DNA of 51,706 nt from Methanomicrobia archaeon (GTDB lineage: Archaea; Halobacteriota; Syntropharchaeia; Alkanophagales; Methanospirareceae). Made by a program: the position numbers and the translations under genes. The notes under the pieces are model-generated. The model was not told where the DNA came from, did no database searches, and saw only the letters and a program-made list of their open reading frames with translations. The DNA is taken from contig JAFGHB010000019.1 of assembly GCA_016930255.1 (NCBI GenBank), positions 1 through 51,706 on the forward strand, written 5' to 3'. This document shows positions 9,414 to 16,652 of this stretch, piece after piece. How positions within the stretch are numbered: position 1 is the stretch's first letter; every line of letters begins with the position of its first letter.

Positions 9414-10220
9414 ATGAGACGAATGGCAAGAAGGATCGGGCTGCTTTGCCTTGTACTCGCCGTGCTCGTATTGCAGGTCGCTGCACAGACGGCGATTGTC
9501 AGTATCGGCACGGTCAAGGTAGCGCCGAATAGCAGCGTGACACTTCCGCTTATAATCAGTAGAGTGATGAATCTCGGCTCAGGCACGATTGACGTTTCCT
9601 ATGATCCCGCGGTCGTTCACGTCACCGGGGTGACGGACGGAACGGGGGATGCTCTGAAGGTTCAGGCTTGGAACGTTGATAATGCTACCGGTATCGTGCA
9701 AATCGTTGCGTTGGATGCCGCGACACCGCATAGTGGTACGGTAATTTTTGCCAATGTTACCTTCAGCGCAGTCGGCGAGGCAACGCAAGAAAGTCCGTTG
9801 AACATCACCGTGCGAGATCTGGGGGATTATTTCAATTATACAGAAAATCCACGTTCGGTAACGGTAACCAACGGGACGGTTACGATCAGCCAATCTGAAG
9901 AGCCAACGCCGAAACCCACGTCTGGTGGTGGGGGCAGGAGTGGGGGAGGTGACGGCCTGTTTTGGTTCACTTCGCCAAGCCCCACGTCCACCGAAACACC
10001 GCTCGAAGAAACGGTAACATCAACACCCGGTGAACCACCCAGCCCAACGGGGACACCACCCGTCACGTCCTTGGCACCGACGTCAATCGCTTCACCCGCA
10101 CCACTAGCAGAGATAACGGAGATTCCCAGGCTGCTCATATTGATTGCGATCGCCATCTCCGTTACGCTGGTCGTATTGGGCTATTTCATGAAGAAACGGA
10201 AGGACCGGAGAAATGTATAA
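9414..10220 (+). CDS. Membrane-anchored single-cohesin protein
   Basis: A 268-aa exported protein. It has a signal peptide (about 1-24), a class II cohesin (about 25-155) nearly identical in part to the second cohesin of the preceding protein, a Gly-rich and Thr/Pro/Ser-rich linker (about 165-235), and a C-terminal hydrophobic helix followed by KKRKDRR, which should anchor it in the membrane with the cohesin outside. The tail lacks a clear PGF motif (EIPRLLILI instead). ATG 9414 was chosen because it follows AAGGAG at 9394-9399 and gives a compact signal peptide; ATG 9369 in the same frame would add 15 residues. With a cohesin and an anchor only, it is a candidate base for the surface complex. 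Confidence 0.82.
   Translation: MRRMARRIGLLCLVLAVLVLQVAAQTAIVSIGTVKVAPNSSVTLPLIISRVMNLGSGTIDVSYDPAVVHVTGVTDGTGDALKVQAWNVDNATGIVQIVALDAATPHSGTVIFANVTFSAVGEATQESPLNITVRDLGDYFNYTENPRSVTVTNGTVTISQSEEPTPKPTSGGGGRSGGGDGLFWFTSPSPTSTETPLEETVTSTPGEPPSPTGTPPVTSLAPTSIASPAPLAEITEIPRLLILIAIAISVTLVVLGYFMKKRKDRRNV
9576..9774 (+). repeat. Duplicated class II cohesin DNA, copy 2
   Basis: Partner of 7908-8106 at roughly 87 percent identity with no gaps. Many differences fall in third codon positions, and the last third of the copy is more diverged than the first two thirds. Confidence 0.85.
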
Positions 10221-11199
10221 CTATACGAGCAGAATGGGCTTGCATCAGCAGATAATACACGAAAGGTACTTCACAACGCTCGATGGAAATGGCAATGCCA
10301 TGTCGAGTGTCATTTTTACGTGGACGAGCAGTAATGAGAACATCGGCACCGTTAACGATACTGGCTTATTTGAAGCGTTTACCTCTGGAACTGCAACTAT
10401 TAGCGCTGCTCATGGGAGCGTAACAGGAACGGCAACAGTAACGGTAGTTGATGGAGGTGGAGATGGCGATGGAGGGGACGGTGGTAGCAGCGGGGGCTCA
10501 AGTGCGAAAGTTACCCCGACGCCGACACCTACACCCACCCAAACGGCTCCCACGGTGACGAAAGCATCGCGATCCGTTCCTGTGCTGAATGCCGGCGAGG
10601 AAGTTGCGATGGTATTCGAAGGTATGGATGTTTCACTGCTTACGCTCAAAGCAGATACCACGGTAAACGAAGTAACGGTGACAGTGGAACGCGTGGAAAA
10701 GGCTGTTGATATCCCAGAACCTTCAGGCATAGCCTACGCTTATCTTGATATTACCCTCGAAAACGCCGAGAGTACGAGCATAGAAGGAACGGTTGAGTTC
10801 AAAGTGGCGAAATCGTGGGTCATTGATAACGATATAAACGATACAACGATCACGCTTAGCCAATACAATGAGGGGAATGGATGGACTACGCTTGCTACTT
10901 CCAACGTTTGGGAGGATAATACCTCTGTTTTTTTGGAGGCTGAGATCCCACACTTTTCGCTTTTCGCGATAACAGGTGAGAAGAAAGAGAAGAACGAAAC
11001 GGCAACTCCTTCGCTGGCTTCTTCTCCAACAACGACATCAACACAAACGCCTGTGGCAACGCCAACCGCACCGCCTAGTCCTCACGAAGGAACACCAACA
11101 CCAGATGCTGACGAGACACTTCTGTCAGGATTTGATATACTTTTCGCCGTTTGTGGGTTACTCGTTGTCGTTTACACTGTTAAGAGGAGGAAAAAATAA
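10213..11199 (+). CDS. Ig-like/PGF-pre-PGF surface protein lacking a signal peptide
   Basis: A 328-aa protein overlapping the previous gene by 8 bases. Residues 15-80 are a Big_2-type Ig domain that starts abruptly at its second strand (FTTLDGNGNAMSSVIFTWTS). A Gly/Ser and Pro-Thr linker follows, then a domain of about 140 residues that resembles the archaeal PGF-pre-PGF domain (ending AEIPHFSLFAITG), a Thr/Pro linker, and SGFDILFAVCGLLVVVYTVK with basic tail, a PGF-like anchor. The N-terminus has no export signal. In its frame a stop lies at 10189, so no upstream extension is possible. It is probably a 5'-truncated surface gene; whether it is still exported is doubtful. Confidence 0.65.
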   Translation: MYNYTSRMGLHQQIIHERYFTTLDGNGNAMSSVIFTWTSSNENIGTVNDTGLFEAFTSGTATISAAHGSVTGTATVTVVDGGGDGDGGDGGSSGGSSAKVTPTPTPTPTQTAPTVTKASRSVPVLNAGEEVAMVFEGMDVSLLTLKADTTVNEVTVTVERVEKAVDIPEPSGIAYAYLDITLENAESTSIEGTVEFKVAKSWVIDNDINDTTITLSQYNEGNGWTTLATSNVWEDNTSVFLEAEIPHFSLFAITGEKKEKNETATPSLASSPTTTSTQTPVATPTAPPSPHEGTPTPDADETLLSGFDILFAVCGLLVVVYTVKRRKK

Positions 11200-11200
11200 A

Positions 11201-12016
11201 ATGAAACGAACTATGATATTTGGATTTACGTTGCTGCTTCTGCTGTTGGTCTGTGCAACGGCTCTCGTTCATGCAGATCCAACAACGGAAGTGCGCGTGA
11301 TAAAGTATGCAGAGAACGGAACGATCGTAAACGAAACGACGCTAACGTACCAGTGGATGGAGGGCAATCTGCCAGTGCTCGGGGATGGTGTCACGCATTA
11401 CTACCATCAGGGCCCGGTCTTTGAAGGTGATAAGTGGGACCCTAACGAGACGACGAACTTTAAGGATAAAGGTGCAGTGAAGGGAACGGACGTAAAGGAT
11501 TTGTGTAAGCTCGTCGGAGGCATGGAGCCTGATGATGAAGTGATGATTCACGCGCCAGATGGCTACCACGTGGAATTTGGCTACGCAAATGTCTACGAGC
11601 CGCCGCCTCGCCAGGGTCCAATCGGTTTGTGTTGGTATTGCGGCGAGGATAGTGATGTTGGGGAACGGCAGGGAGCGGGGTATCCGCCAGACTACGCGCT
11701 GGGCATGCGGCTTGTCTTCTTTGCTGACACGAGCACGAATACGGAGGGCACGCACGTATTTGGCAACTGGGACATGCACGAATGCCTACCTGAAAAGACG
11801 CACCATTTCTATGAACTCTACCCCTCGACCAACGGATTTTCAGTGAAATGGGTCGATGAGATTCGGATCTACACGGGCGGGTATACCGGTGAGCACGGTG
11901 ATCCTGCCAAATCGATGCCCACACCGACGCCTCAATCAATACCCGGCTTTGAGATCGCCATTGCCCTCGCAGGTTTGGCAGTGGTCACGTATGCGTTACG
12001 GAGGCAAGATAGATGA
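11201..12016 (+). CDS. PGF-CTERM surface protein with sulfite-oxidase-like fold
   Basis: A 271-aa exported protein with a strong ribosome site (GAGGAGG at 11184-11190) and ATG 11201. It has a signal peptide (about 1-25). The central domain contains APDGYHVEFGYANVY and ends FSVKWVDEIRIYTGG, resembling the oxidoreductase molybdopterin-binding fold; the next protein has the matching APDGYLMAFSYDQV and YWVKWVDEIEV. Two Cys in CWYCG and one in HECLP could bind metal or form disulfides. The C-terminus, IPGFEIAIALAGLAVVTYAL plus RRQDR, fits PGF-CTERM anchoring. Binding of a cofactor is not shown; the family is best seen as a secreted relative of the fold. Confidence 0.72.
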   Translation: MKRTMIFGFTLLLLLLVCATALVHADPTTEVRVIKYAENGTIVNETTLTYQWMEGNLPVLGDGVTHYYHQGPVFEGDKWDPNETTNFKDKGAVKGTDVKDLCKLVGGMEPDDEVMIHAPDGYHVEFGYANVYEPPPRQGPIGLCWYCGEDSDVGERQGAGYPPDYALGMRLVFFADTSTNTEGTHVFGNWDMHECLPEKTHHFYELYPSTNGFSVKWVDEIRIYTGGYTGEHGDPAKSMPTPTPQSIPGFEIAIALAGLAVVTYALRRQDR

Positions 12017-12615
12017 GCGAGGGTCGTAGCGTCTCTAGATTGGTTCTCATCGCCATTGCAGTGGTCTGTATCGGCGCTCTAGCAGCAGTTGCGTATCTCA
12101 ATCCGTTTGGAGCGCCGGAAGAGCACATCGATTGGAATGTGACGCTGATTGGCAGCGGAGGCGACGCGCGAGTCCTGACATTTGATGAACTCAAAGCACT
12201 GCCGCCCTATGAGGGTTATGGCGGATTCTTTACCACGGTGGGGATTGTAAATGGCCCCTATAAATGCAAAGGGGTTCCCATAAAAGAACTCGGCGAGCTC
12301 GTTGGTGGAATTGATGCCTCAAACACCGTTTGGGTTTCGGCACCCGATGGCTATTTAATGGCCTTCAGCTACGATCAGGTCAACGGCAATTTCCGCACGT
12401 TCGACCAAACAACGTTTAGAGAAGTGCCACACGACGAACTGACGATGATCCTGATGTATGAGCAAGATGGTGCACCACTCTCCGACTATGATGGGCGACC
12501 GGTCAGAATTGCGATCGTCTCCGCGCGCGGCGACTATCTCACCGAAGGCTCTTACTGGGTGAAATGGGTGGATGAAATCGAAGTGCGGACACCAGCGAGT
12601 ACGAACACTTCATAG
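12013..12615 (+). CDS. Membrane-tethered molybdopterin-oxidoreductase-fold protein
   Basis: A 200-aa protein translationally coupled to the previous gene (ATGA overlap). It has one N-terminal membrane helix (about 10-30) and an extracellular domain matching the oxidoreductase molybdopterin-binding fold: a substrate-like core YKCKGVPIKELGELVGGI, SAPDGYLMAFSYDQV, and the terminal KWVDEIEV. The conserved cysteine that ligates Mo in sulfite oxidase is not evident at its usual place, so it may have lost the cofactor. Its position directly before a tungstate/molybdate-binding protein suggests a role in oxyanion or metal handling, which is inference. Confidence 0.7.
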   Translation: MSEGRSVSRLVLIAIAVVCIGALAAVAYLNPFGAPEEHIDWNVTLIGSGGDARVLTFDELKALPPYEGYGGFFTTVGIVNGPYKCKGVPIKELGELVGGIDASNTVWVSAPDGYLMAFSYDQVNGNFRTFDQTTFREVPHDELTMILMYEQDGAPLSDYDGRPVRIAIVSARGDYLTEGSYWVKWVDEIEVRTPASTNTS

Positions 12616-12619
12616 AAAC

Positions 12620-13672
12620 ATGATCAAAATGAAATACCATATCGCGATGGTACTCATTGCTGCGGTGGTGCTGAGCGCAGCCTGCATATCGCCAGCGCAA
12701 GAAAAGAGTAAAGTGAAAGTGATCTATGCAGGGAGTTTGATTATCCCGTTTGAGGAGATGGAAAAGGCGTTTGAAAGCGCACATCCCGATGTGGACGTGC
12801 TGCTCGAGGGGCACGGGAGTATCCAGGCGATTCGGCATATAACCGAGATACATGAAGAGTACGATGTACTTGCCGTTGCCGACGACTCCTTGGTGCCGGA
12901 CATGATGTATCCCGAGTATGCGGACTGGTATGTGCGATTCGCAACGAATCAGATGGTAATTGCGTACACCGATAAGAGCCTGTATGCCGATGAGATCAAC
13001 GAATCAAATTGGTATGAGATCCTTGCCCGGCCGGATGCGGCATTTGGGTTCTCAAATCCCATGTTCGATGCCTGTGGCTATCGAACGCTGATGGTGGTTC
13101 CTCTCGCTGAATTGTATTACGAAGATGATACGATCTTTGACGAAGTGATTGGAAGCAATTTCGAGCCTCCGATACCGATGATCGAAGAAAACTGTGTTTA
13201 CACAGTGGTTGCACCTGAAGTATTTGAGCCCCGGGGGGATAAACTCGCGATTAGGGGAGGAAGTGTGCAGCTCTTAGCACTGCTCGAATACGGCGGTATT
13301 GACTACGCCTTCGAGTACAAGAGTGTGGCTGAGCAGCATGAACTGCGCTACGTGGAGTTACCGCCAGAGATCGATTTGAGCTCACCAGAATACAGCGAGA
13401 ATTACAAGAAGGCCAAGGTTAATCTCGGCTTTCAGCGTTTTTCGTCGGTCGATATCGAGCGGATTGGTAGACCAATTTTCTATGGGATAACCGTCCCGAA
13501 GAACGCGCCGAATCCAGAACTCGGGCAGGAGTTCGTGAACTTCGTGCTCAGTGAAGAGGGCCAGCGCGTACTCCGGAGTACGAATCAGCCCACGATACCT
13601 TCCGAAGCAGATAATGTGAGCGCGCTACCGGAAGAACTACGAACTGTGGTGACCAAAGAGATAGAAAACTAG
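12620..13672 (+). CDS. wtpA: Tungstate/molybdate ABC transporter substrate-binding lipoprotein
   Basis: A 350-aa member of the WtpA/ModA-like family, which binds tungstate or molybdate outside the cell and delivers it to a WtpB permease and WtpC ATPase. The N-terminus is a lipoprotein-like signal with LSAACIS at the cleavage region. Family features include VKVIYAGSLIIPFEEMEKAF, the GHGSIQAIRHI segment, ADDSLVPDMM, NPMFDACGYR and a C-terminal VNFVLSEEGQRVL. The length is normal. ATG 12620 is chosen over 12629; no clear ribosome site decides between them. No wtpB or wtpC gene follows. Instead, the next in-frame sequence after the TAG stop is a Mop-domain remnant. Confidence 0.9.
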   Translation: MIKMKYHIAMVLIAAVVLSAACISPAQEKSKVKVIYAGSLIIPFEEMEKAFESAHPDVDVLLEGHGSIQAIRHITEIHEEYDVLAVADDSLVPDMMYPEYADWYVRFATNQMVIAYTDKSLYADEINESNWYEILARPDAAFGFSNPMFDACGYRTLMVVPLAELYYEDDTIFDEVIGSNFEPPIPMIEENCVYTVVAPEVFEPRGDKLAIRGGSVQLLALLEYGGIDYAFEYKSVAEQHELRYVELPPEIDLSSPEYSENYKKAKVNLGFQRFSSVDIERIGRPIFYGITVPKNAPNPELGQEFVNFVLSEEGQRVLRSTNQPTIPSEADNVSALPEELRTVVTKEIEN

Positions 13673-13834
13673 AGGGCCCAAGAGAATGAAATTACTGTCG
13701 AGTTGGTCAGTAAATCGGGTACCGAGCTTATCGCGCTTATTACCAAGCAATCTCGTGCTGAGCTCAAACTCCAGCAGGGCGACACGGTCTATGCAACCTT
13801 CAAAGCGACCTCGGCACACGTAGTGCGCGAATAA
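13673..13834 (+). pseudogene. Relic of a Mop/TOBE molybdate-binding domain (probable wtpC/modC tail)
   Basis: Directly after the wtpA TAG, the same reading frame continues for 53 codons to TAA 13832-13834. From 13688 it reads EITVELVSKSGTELIALITK, then QSRAELKLQQGDTVYATFKA, then TSAHVV. This is a good match to the Mop domain that binds molybdate or tungstate and often forms the tail of the ModC/WtpC ATPase. There is no ATG or GTG in frame, only a TTG. The simplest reading is a deletion that removed wtpB and nearly all of wtpC. Read-through of TAG is an alternative but would place a cytoplasmic domain on an exported protein. Confidence 0.75.
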
Positions 13835-13932
13835 TTGTATTCTGACATTCCAGCAAAAACGCCGCGGGAAAACTATGGATAATCTTCCATATCGTACCTT
13901 GTACGCGCCTCCGCCAGAGAAAAAAGCATAAG

Positions 13933-13955
13933 TTTTTATATACCAATTGGTATAT
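13933..13955 (+). promoter_or_regulatory. TATA element overlapped by an 18-bp perfect palindrome
   Basis: TTTTTATA (13933-13940) is a TATA box about 40 bases upstream of the ATG at 13979. The perfect palindrome ATATACCAATTGGTATAT spans 13938-13955, overlapping its downstream edge. A dimeric repressor bound there would block TBP/TFB or polymerase. The GGAGG ribosome site follows at 13965-13969. Confidence 0.6.
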
Positions 13956-13978
13956 CTATTGATAGGAGGTGGTAAAAA

Positions 13979-14209
13979 ATGACTGCAAAAATCTATGTTC
14001 GAGAGCGAACGAAAGTAGGAAGTGGCGTCAAGCAGCCAATGTTCAGGGTTGTTGCCGTAACGAATAAAGCAGGTGATGGCACACACCTGAAGATCGAGGG
14101 GACTCACTTCAGAAAGACCGAGCTTGAACAGATTGCAAAGGATGTTGGTGCCGAGCTTGTTTATCTCCATGCCGTGCCTGAAGAGGAGCGAGGCAGCAAG
14201 AAAGAGTGA
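13979..14209 (+). CDS. Small conserved-looking protein of unknown function
   Basis: A 76-aa soluble, charged protein with no Cys and no membrane segment. The middle (KQPMFRVVAVTNKAGDGTHLKIEGTHFRKTELEQIAKDVGAELVYL, of which I cite only the pattern) looks like alternating strands with one helix. A strong GGAGGTGG ribosome site, a well-placed promoter with palindrome and a clean downstream terminator all support a real, singly transcribed and regulated gene. It lies between the Mop relic and the molybdenum-storage homologue, so a link to metal response is possible but unproven. I do not recognise the family. Confidence 0.75.
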   Translation: MTAKIYVRERTKVGSGVKQPMFRVVAVTNKAGDGTHLKIEGTHFRKTELEQIAKDVGAELVYLHAVPEEERGSKKE

Positions 14210-14237
14210 TGGGGGATAAACCCCATTCATTTTTTTT
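14209..14237 (+). terminator. Hairpin plus T-run terminator
   Basis: ATGGGG (14209-14214) and CCCCAT (14221-14226) form a 6-bp stem with a 6-base loop, followed by a run of T at 14230-14237. It immediately follows the stop of the 76-aa gene. The same T-run leads into the TATA element of the next gene. Confidence 0.65.
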
Positions 14238-14263
14238 ATACTATCTATCTATGGAGAAACTGA

Positions 14264-14629
14264 ATGGAATCATTGAGCGAAGCGGATATTTTTGAGGCGG
14301 CGGTAAAGATCCTGCTCGGTGTTGACCGGTGCATCACCATCCATTTCATTGCGGGCTCAATTGCTATACAATTTCCCACCACACGGAAACTGGCAGACTA
14401 TCTCAACGTACCGCACTACTATATACTCCCCTATTTCGCAATGATGGAGAAGGAGGGCTTGATTACCCGGGTTGAACGGGTGGGCATCTCGACGACTCCG
14501 AAAGGGACGCGCAAATTAATCGAATACCTGGCGAGCACCACGTACAGGGAACAGACCGAAGAACTTCTCGGACACGAACTCTTCAGTGAGCTCCAGAAGA
14601 AAACCGAATCGGTAGATTCAGAGGATTGA
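14264..14629 (+). CDS. Winged-helix transcriptional regulator-like protein
   Basis: A 121-aa protein resembling small archaeal winged-helix regulators. Residues about 40-90 read as a helix-turn-helix and wing (TTRKLADYLNVPHYYILPYF, MEKEGLITRVERVGI, STTPKGTRKLIEYL). A TATA-like TTTTTTATAC at 14231-14240 lies about 25 bases before the ATG, so the mRNA is probably leaderless. It stands between the palindrome-controlled gene and the molybdenum-storage homologue and is a candidate regulator of either. The ligand and DNA target are unknown. Confidence 0.7.
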   Translation: MESLSEADIFEAAVKILLGVDRCITIHFIAGSIAIQFPTTRKLADYLNVPHYYILPYFAMMEKEGLITRVERVGISTTPKGTRKLIEYLASTTYREQTEELLGHELFSELQKKTESVDSED

Positions 14630-14703
14630 TTGAATAAGCCCGTTTCAGACAGAGCGATTGTCCAGGTTTAGTGCTGAATTGTTCTTCACTCCATTTATAA
14701 CAG

Positions 14704-15513
14704 TTAATCAGACCTGATGATGGTGCCGACCTTTTCCCCGCGAAGCGCCTTGGTAAGCGTGCCCTGTTTATGACCATTGACGATCTTCACTTCATGGATG
14801 TTGTTCGCATCCCGGAGCAGTTCAACAACCTTCCGCTCCAGAACGAGGTCTTCCAGATCCAGCTCCATGAGTTCCTCTGCGGTGATCTCTTCGATGAGCT
14901 GGGCATCGGGGTTTTTAAAAGGATCTTCGGTATACAGCCCATCAACGTTCTTCAACAGTATGCAATTCTTTGCTCCGAGCACCTCTGCGATAAGGAACGC
15001 ACCCGTATCGGTCCGGTGTGGTGGAATCATCCCGATCTCCGGCGGATGCTCGTACAGGCCATAGGGTGGCGTGCCATGTATGACCGGGAGGATATGCATC
15101 GCAAGGAGCATGGTTATCTCTAACAGATCAGCGACGTGAATTCTCAATGCGTTGTACTTTGAGAGCAGAACCGCCAGCATGATCGCATTCTGCTCACTGA
15201 TCTTGCCCGCAAGCTCCGCCAGCACGCCCGTTGGCATGCCAAGGTCGAGTCCGATATCAAGGATGTGACGAACCCGCACACCACCGCCGGTGACGACGAG
15301 TAGCTGAAGCTCCTTCGAGAGTTTACCGATCTCCTCGACAAGAGGAAGAACTATCGGCGCTCCAAAATCAATGATTCCGTGACCCCCGATCTTGACAATA
15401 TTGAGCTGAGGTGCAATCCTCACCTGTTCTCGGTTCTCATACCGTTGCAGCAGCCCTTTTCTGACCAGGCTCTCTCCTTTCAGCTTCGATGCCAATTCAT
15501 GCCTGCCTTCCAT
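14704..15513 (-). CDS. Molybdenum storage protein (MoSto) subunit homologue
   Basis: A 269-aa amino-acid-kinase-fold protein. It matches the molybdenum storage protein subunits of nitrogen-fixing bacteria, relatives of uridylate kinase that use ATP to build polymolybdate or polytungstate clusters in a cage. Visible family features: VKIGGHGIIDFG near residue 40, VVTGGGVRVRHIL, PTGVLAELA, QNAIMLAVLLSK, a GTPPYGLYEHP segment, IPPHRTDTGAFLIAEVLGAK, KNVDGLYTEDP, EVKIVNGHKQGTLTKALRGE and a VGTII end. On the minus strand, GAGAGG precedes the ATG and a TTATAA element lies near 15563-15570. The linkage to wtpA and a Mop relic supports Mo/W storage over nucleotide kinase activity. A general UMP kinase is the main alternative. 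Confidence 0.82.
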   Translation of the reverse strand: MEGRHELASKLKGESLVRKGLLQRYENREQVRIAPQLNIVKIGGHGIIDFGAPIVLPLVEEIGKLSKELQLLVVTGGGVRVRHILDIGLDLGMPTGVLAELAGKISEQNAIMLAVLLSKYNALRIHVADLLEITMLLAMHILPVIHGTPPYGLYEHPPEIGMIPPHRTDTGAFLIAEVLGAKNCILLKNVDGLYTEDPFKNPDAQLIEEITAEELMELDLEDLVLERKVVELLRDANNIHEVKIVNGHKQGTLTKALRGEKVGTIIRSD

Positions 15514-15825
15514 GATAACTAACCTCTCTCCCCTTTTTCAGAACCATATTTGATTTCCGCGGTTATAAGCATTTGCGATATGATCGAAGATGCGCGTGGA
15601 ACAACGCTAGTCACCTTATTCGTGATTTACGGGGAGATACATTATCTGTGACCATTCATATAGTGGTGTAATTACTGGTTGGTCAAATTATGCTGGAGAA
15701 AATTTGTAATAGAGATGGAATTAGGGACTCTTTCCCCCTTCGACTCTTCTTCTCACATCCAAAATGAAGGAGATTTCTCCCCCCCAGCAACATCCCGTTT
15801 AACGAGACAACGAGACATTCATGCC
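15514..15825. other. Intergenic stretch without an intact gene
   Basis: The bases nearest 15513 carry the promoter of the minus-strand MoSto gene. The remainder has pyrimidine-rich patches (around 15730-15790) and no open frame with recognisable protein features. An apparent ORF from 15679 is explained by the relic that follows. Confidence 0.5.
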
Positions 15826-15990
15826 CTAAAAAAACGATACCTGCAACTACACCATCCACACGGGCTCATATCCACAAATCATCTACGAACCCTCATTCAA
15901 TTCAATGCAACCGGAGGAACAATTATGTGCACAGAATTCTTTGATGGCAATCGATATAACGATTGTGCTCCAGCGATAAAATGGTACTGA
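15826..15990 (+). pseudogene. Frameshifted relic of the conserved surface C-terminal domain
   Basis: From 15833 one frame reads NDTCNYTIHTGSYPQIIYEP, matching YNYTIRTDSYPQIIHVP in the protein at 4791-6035. From 15904 the next frame reads NATGGTIMCTEFFDGN and ends in IKWY stop at 15988-15990, matching NVTGGAITCDEFRDANG and the aromatic end of the same domain. A frame change near 15895-15904 and an upstream TAA show that it is broken. About 50 codons of the domain end survive; nothing before 15826 aligns by eye. Confidence 0.75.
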
Positions 15991-16314
15991 TAAAAAAGAG
16001 GTTTCATTCTCCCCCCAATTTTTTTTTCCAAACACACCATACATCCGATGACCCCTTCGCTTCTTCGCTTTTGTAGGAAAAAGCGGAAGTAATTTCAAAA
16101 ATCAAAAAAATCTTTTATGATTATTTTGTCCGCAAGGTGTGTAATAAAACTAAGGATCCGTCCGCTACAGCAGATGGATCGCATCGGGCCCATAGAATTC
16201 TTAGCGTAACTGGTCTTGGCGCAACTTCACTTCAAAATCGGCACTCAAAAATTGTCACCGTTGCGGGCTGCAAAACGAAAATAAGAGAAGAATAGCGTCA
16301 AATATTTGGTGCGG
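15991..16314. other. Intergenic stretch, AT-rich, no gene seen
   Basis: Contains a poly-T tract near 16019-16028 and AT-rich runs near 16095-16130. I see no ORF with family features, no tRNA and no clear hairpin terminator. Confidence 0.5.
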
Positions 16315-16611
16315 TCACTCCTGCAAGCGCAAATGCTCCGCACGGATAAAGAGCTCCTTTTTATGTTGCTTCTTGCCGTCTGAAATCTCAACGATGTACG
16401 CTCTCCCTCGCTCGCCCTTTACCGTGCCGGTCATGCCGTGAAATCGTTGATGCGGCATGCCTTTATGCACACTCGGGTCTATACGGATATGCACCCGCTC
16501 CTCAGGTGCGAAGCTCTGAATGGCTCTGCTTATGGGAGACAACCCTCGCTCCCGCTTTCTCTTACTCAACTTCTTCCTCGTATTCTTCCTCTCTCCGTGT
16601 GAACGCGCCAT
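16315..16611 (-). CDS. rpl21e: Large ribosomal subunit protein eL21
   Basis: A 98-aa highly basic protein matching archaeal and eukaryotic L21e, a component of the 50S subunit near the central protuberance. Typical parts are the basic N-terminus ([20 protein letters not shown]), the segment [37 protein letters not shown] and the [12 protein letters not shown] end. The length is normal. On the minus strand, GAGGGAGAA precedes the ATG and the TATA element at 16653-16660 is well placed. It is divergent from mpgS. Confidence 0.95.
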   Translation of the reverse strand: MARSHGERKNTRKKLSKRKRERGLSPISRAIQSFAPEERVHIRIDPSVHKGMPHQRFHGMTGTVKGERGRAYIVEISDGKKQHKKELFIRAEHLRLQE

Positions 16612-16652
16612 CGCTTCTCCCTCTGCTTACCTTACTTAGTTAGCATTATACC

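Noticed and set aside
13670-13672. Pyrrolysine-type read-through of the wtpA TAG
   Set aside because: wtpA already has a natural family C-terminus, no pyrrolysine genes are in the window, and the added domain would be on the wrong side of the membrane; kept only as an alternative.
15679-15990. Open frame of 103 codons in the region between MoSto and rpl21e
   Set aside because: Only its last third resembles a known domain, and the matching upstream part is in another frame; it is a relic, not a gene.
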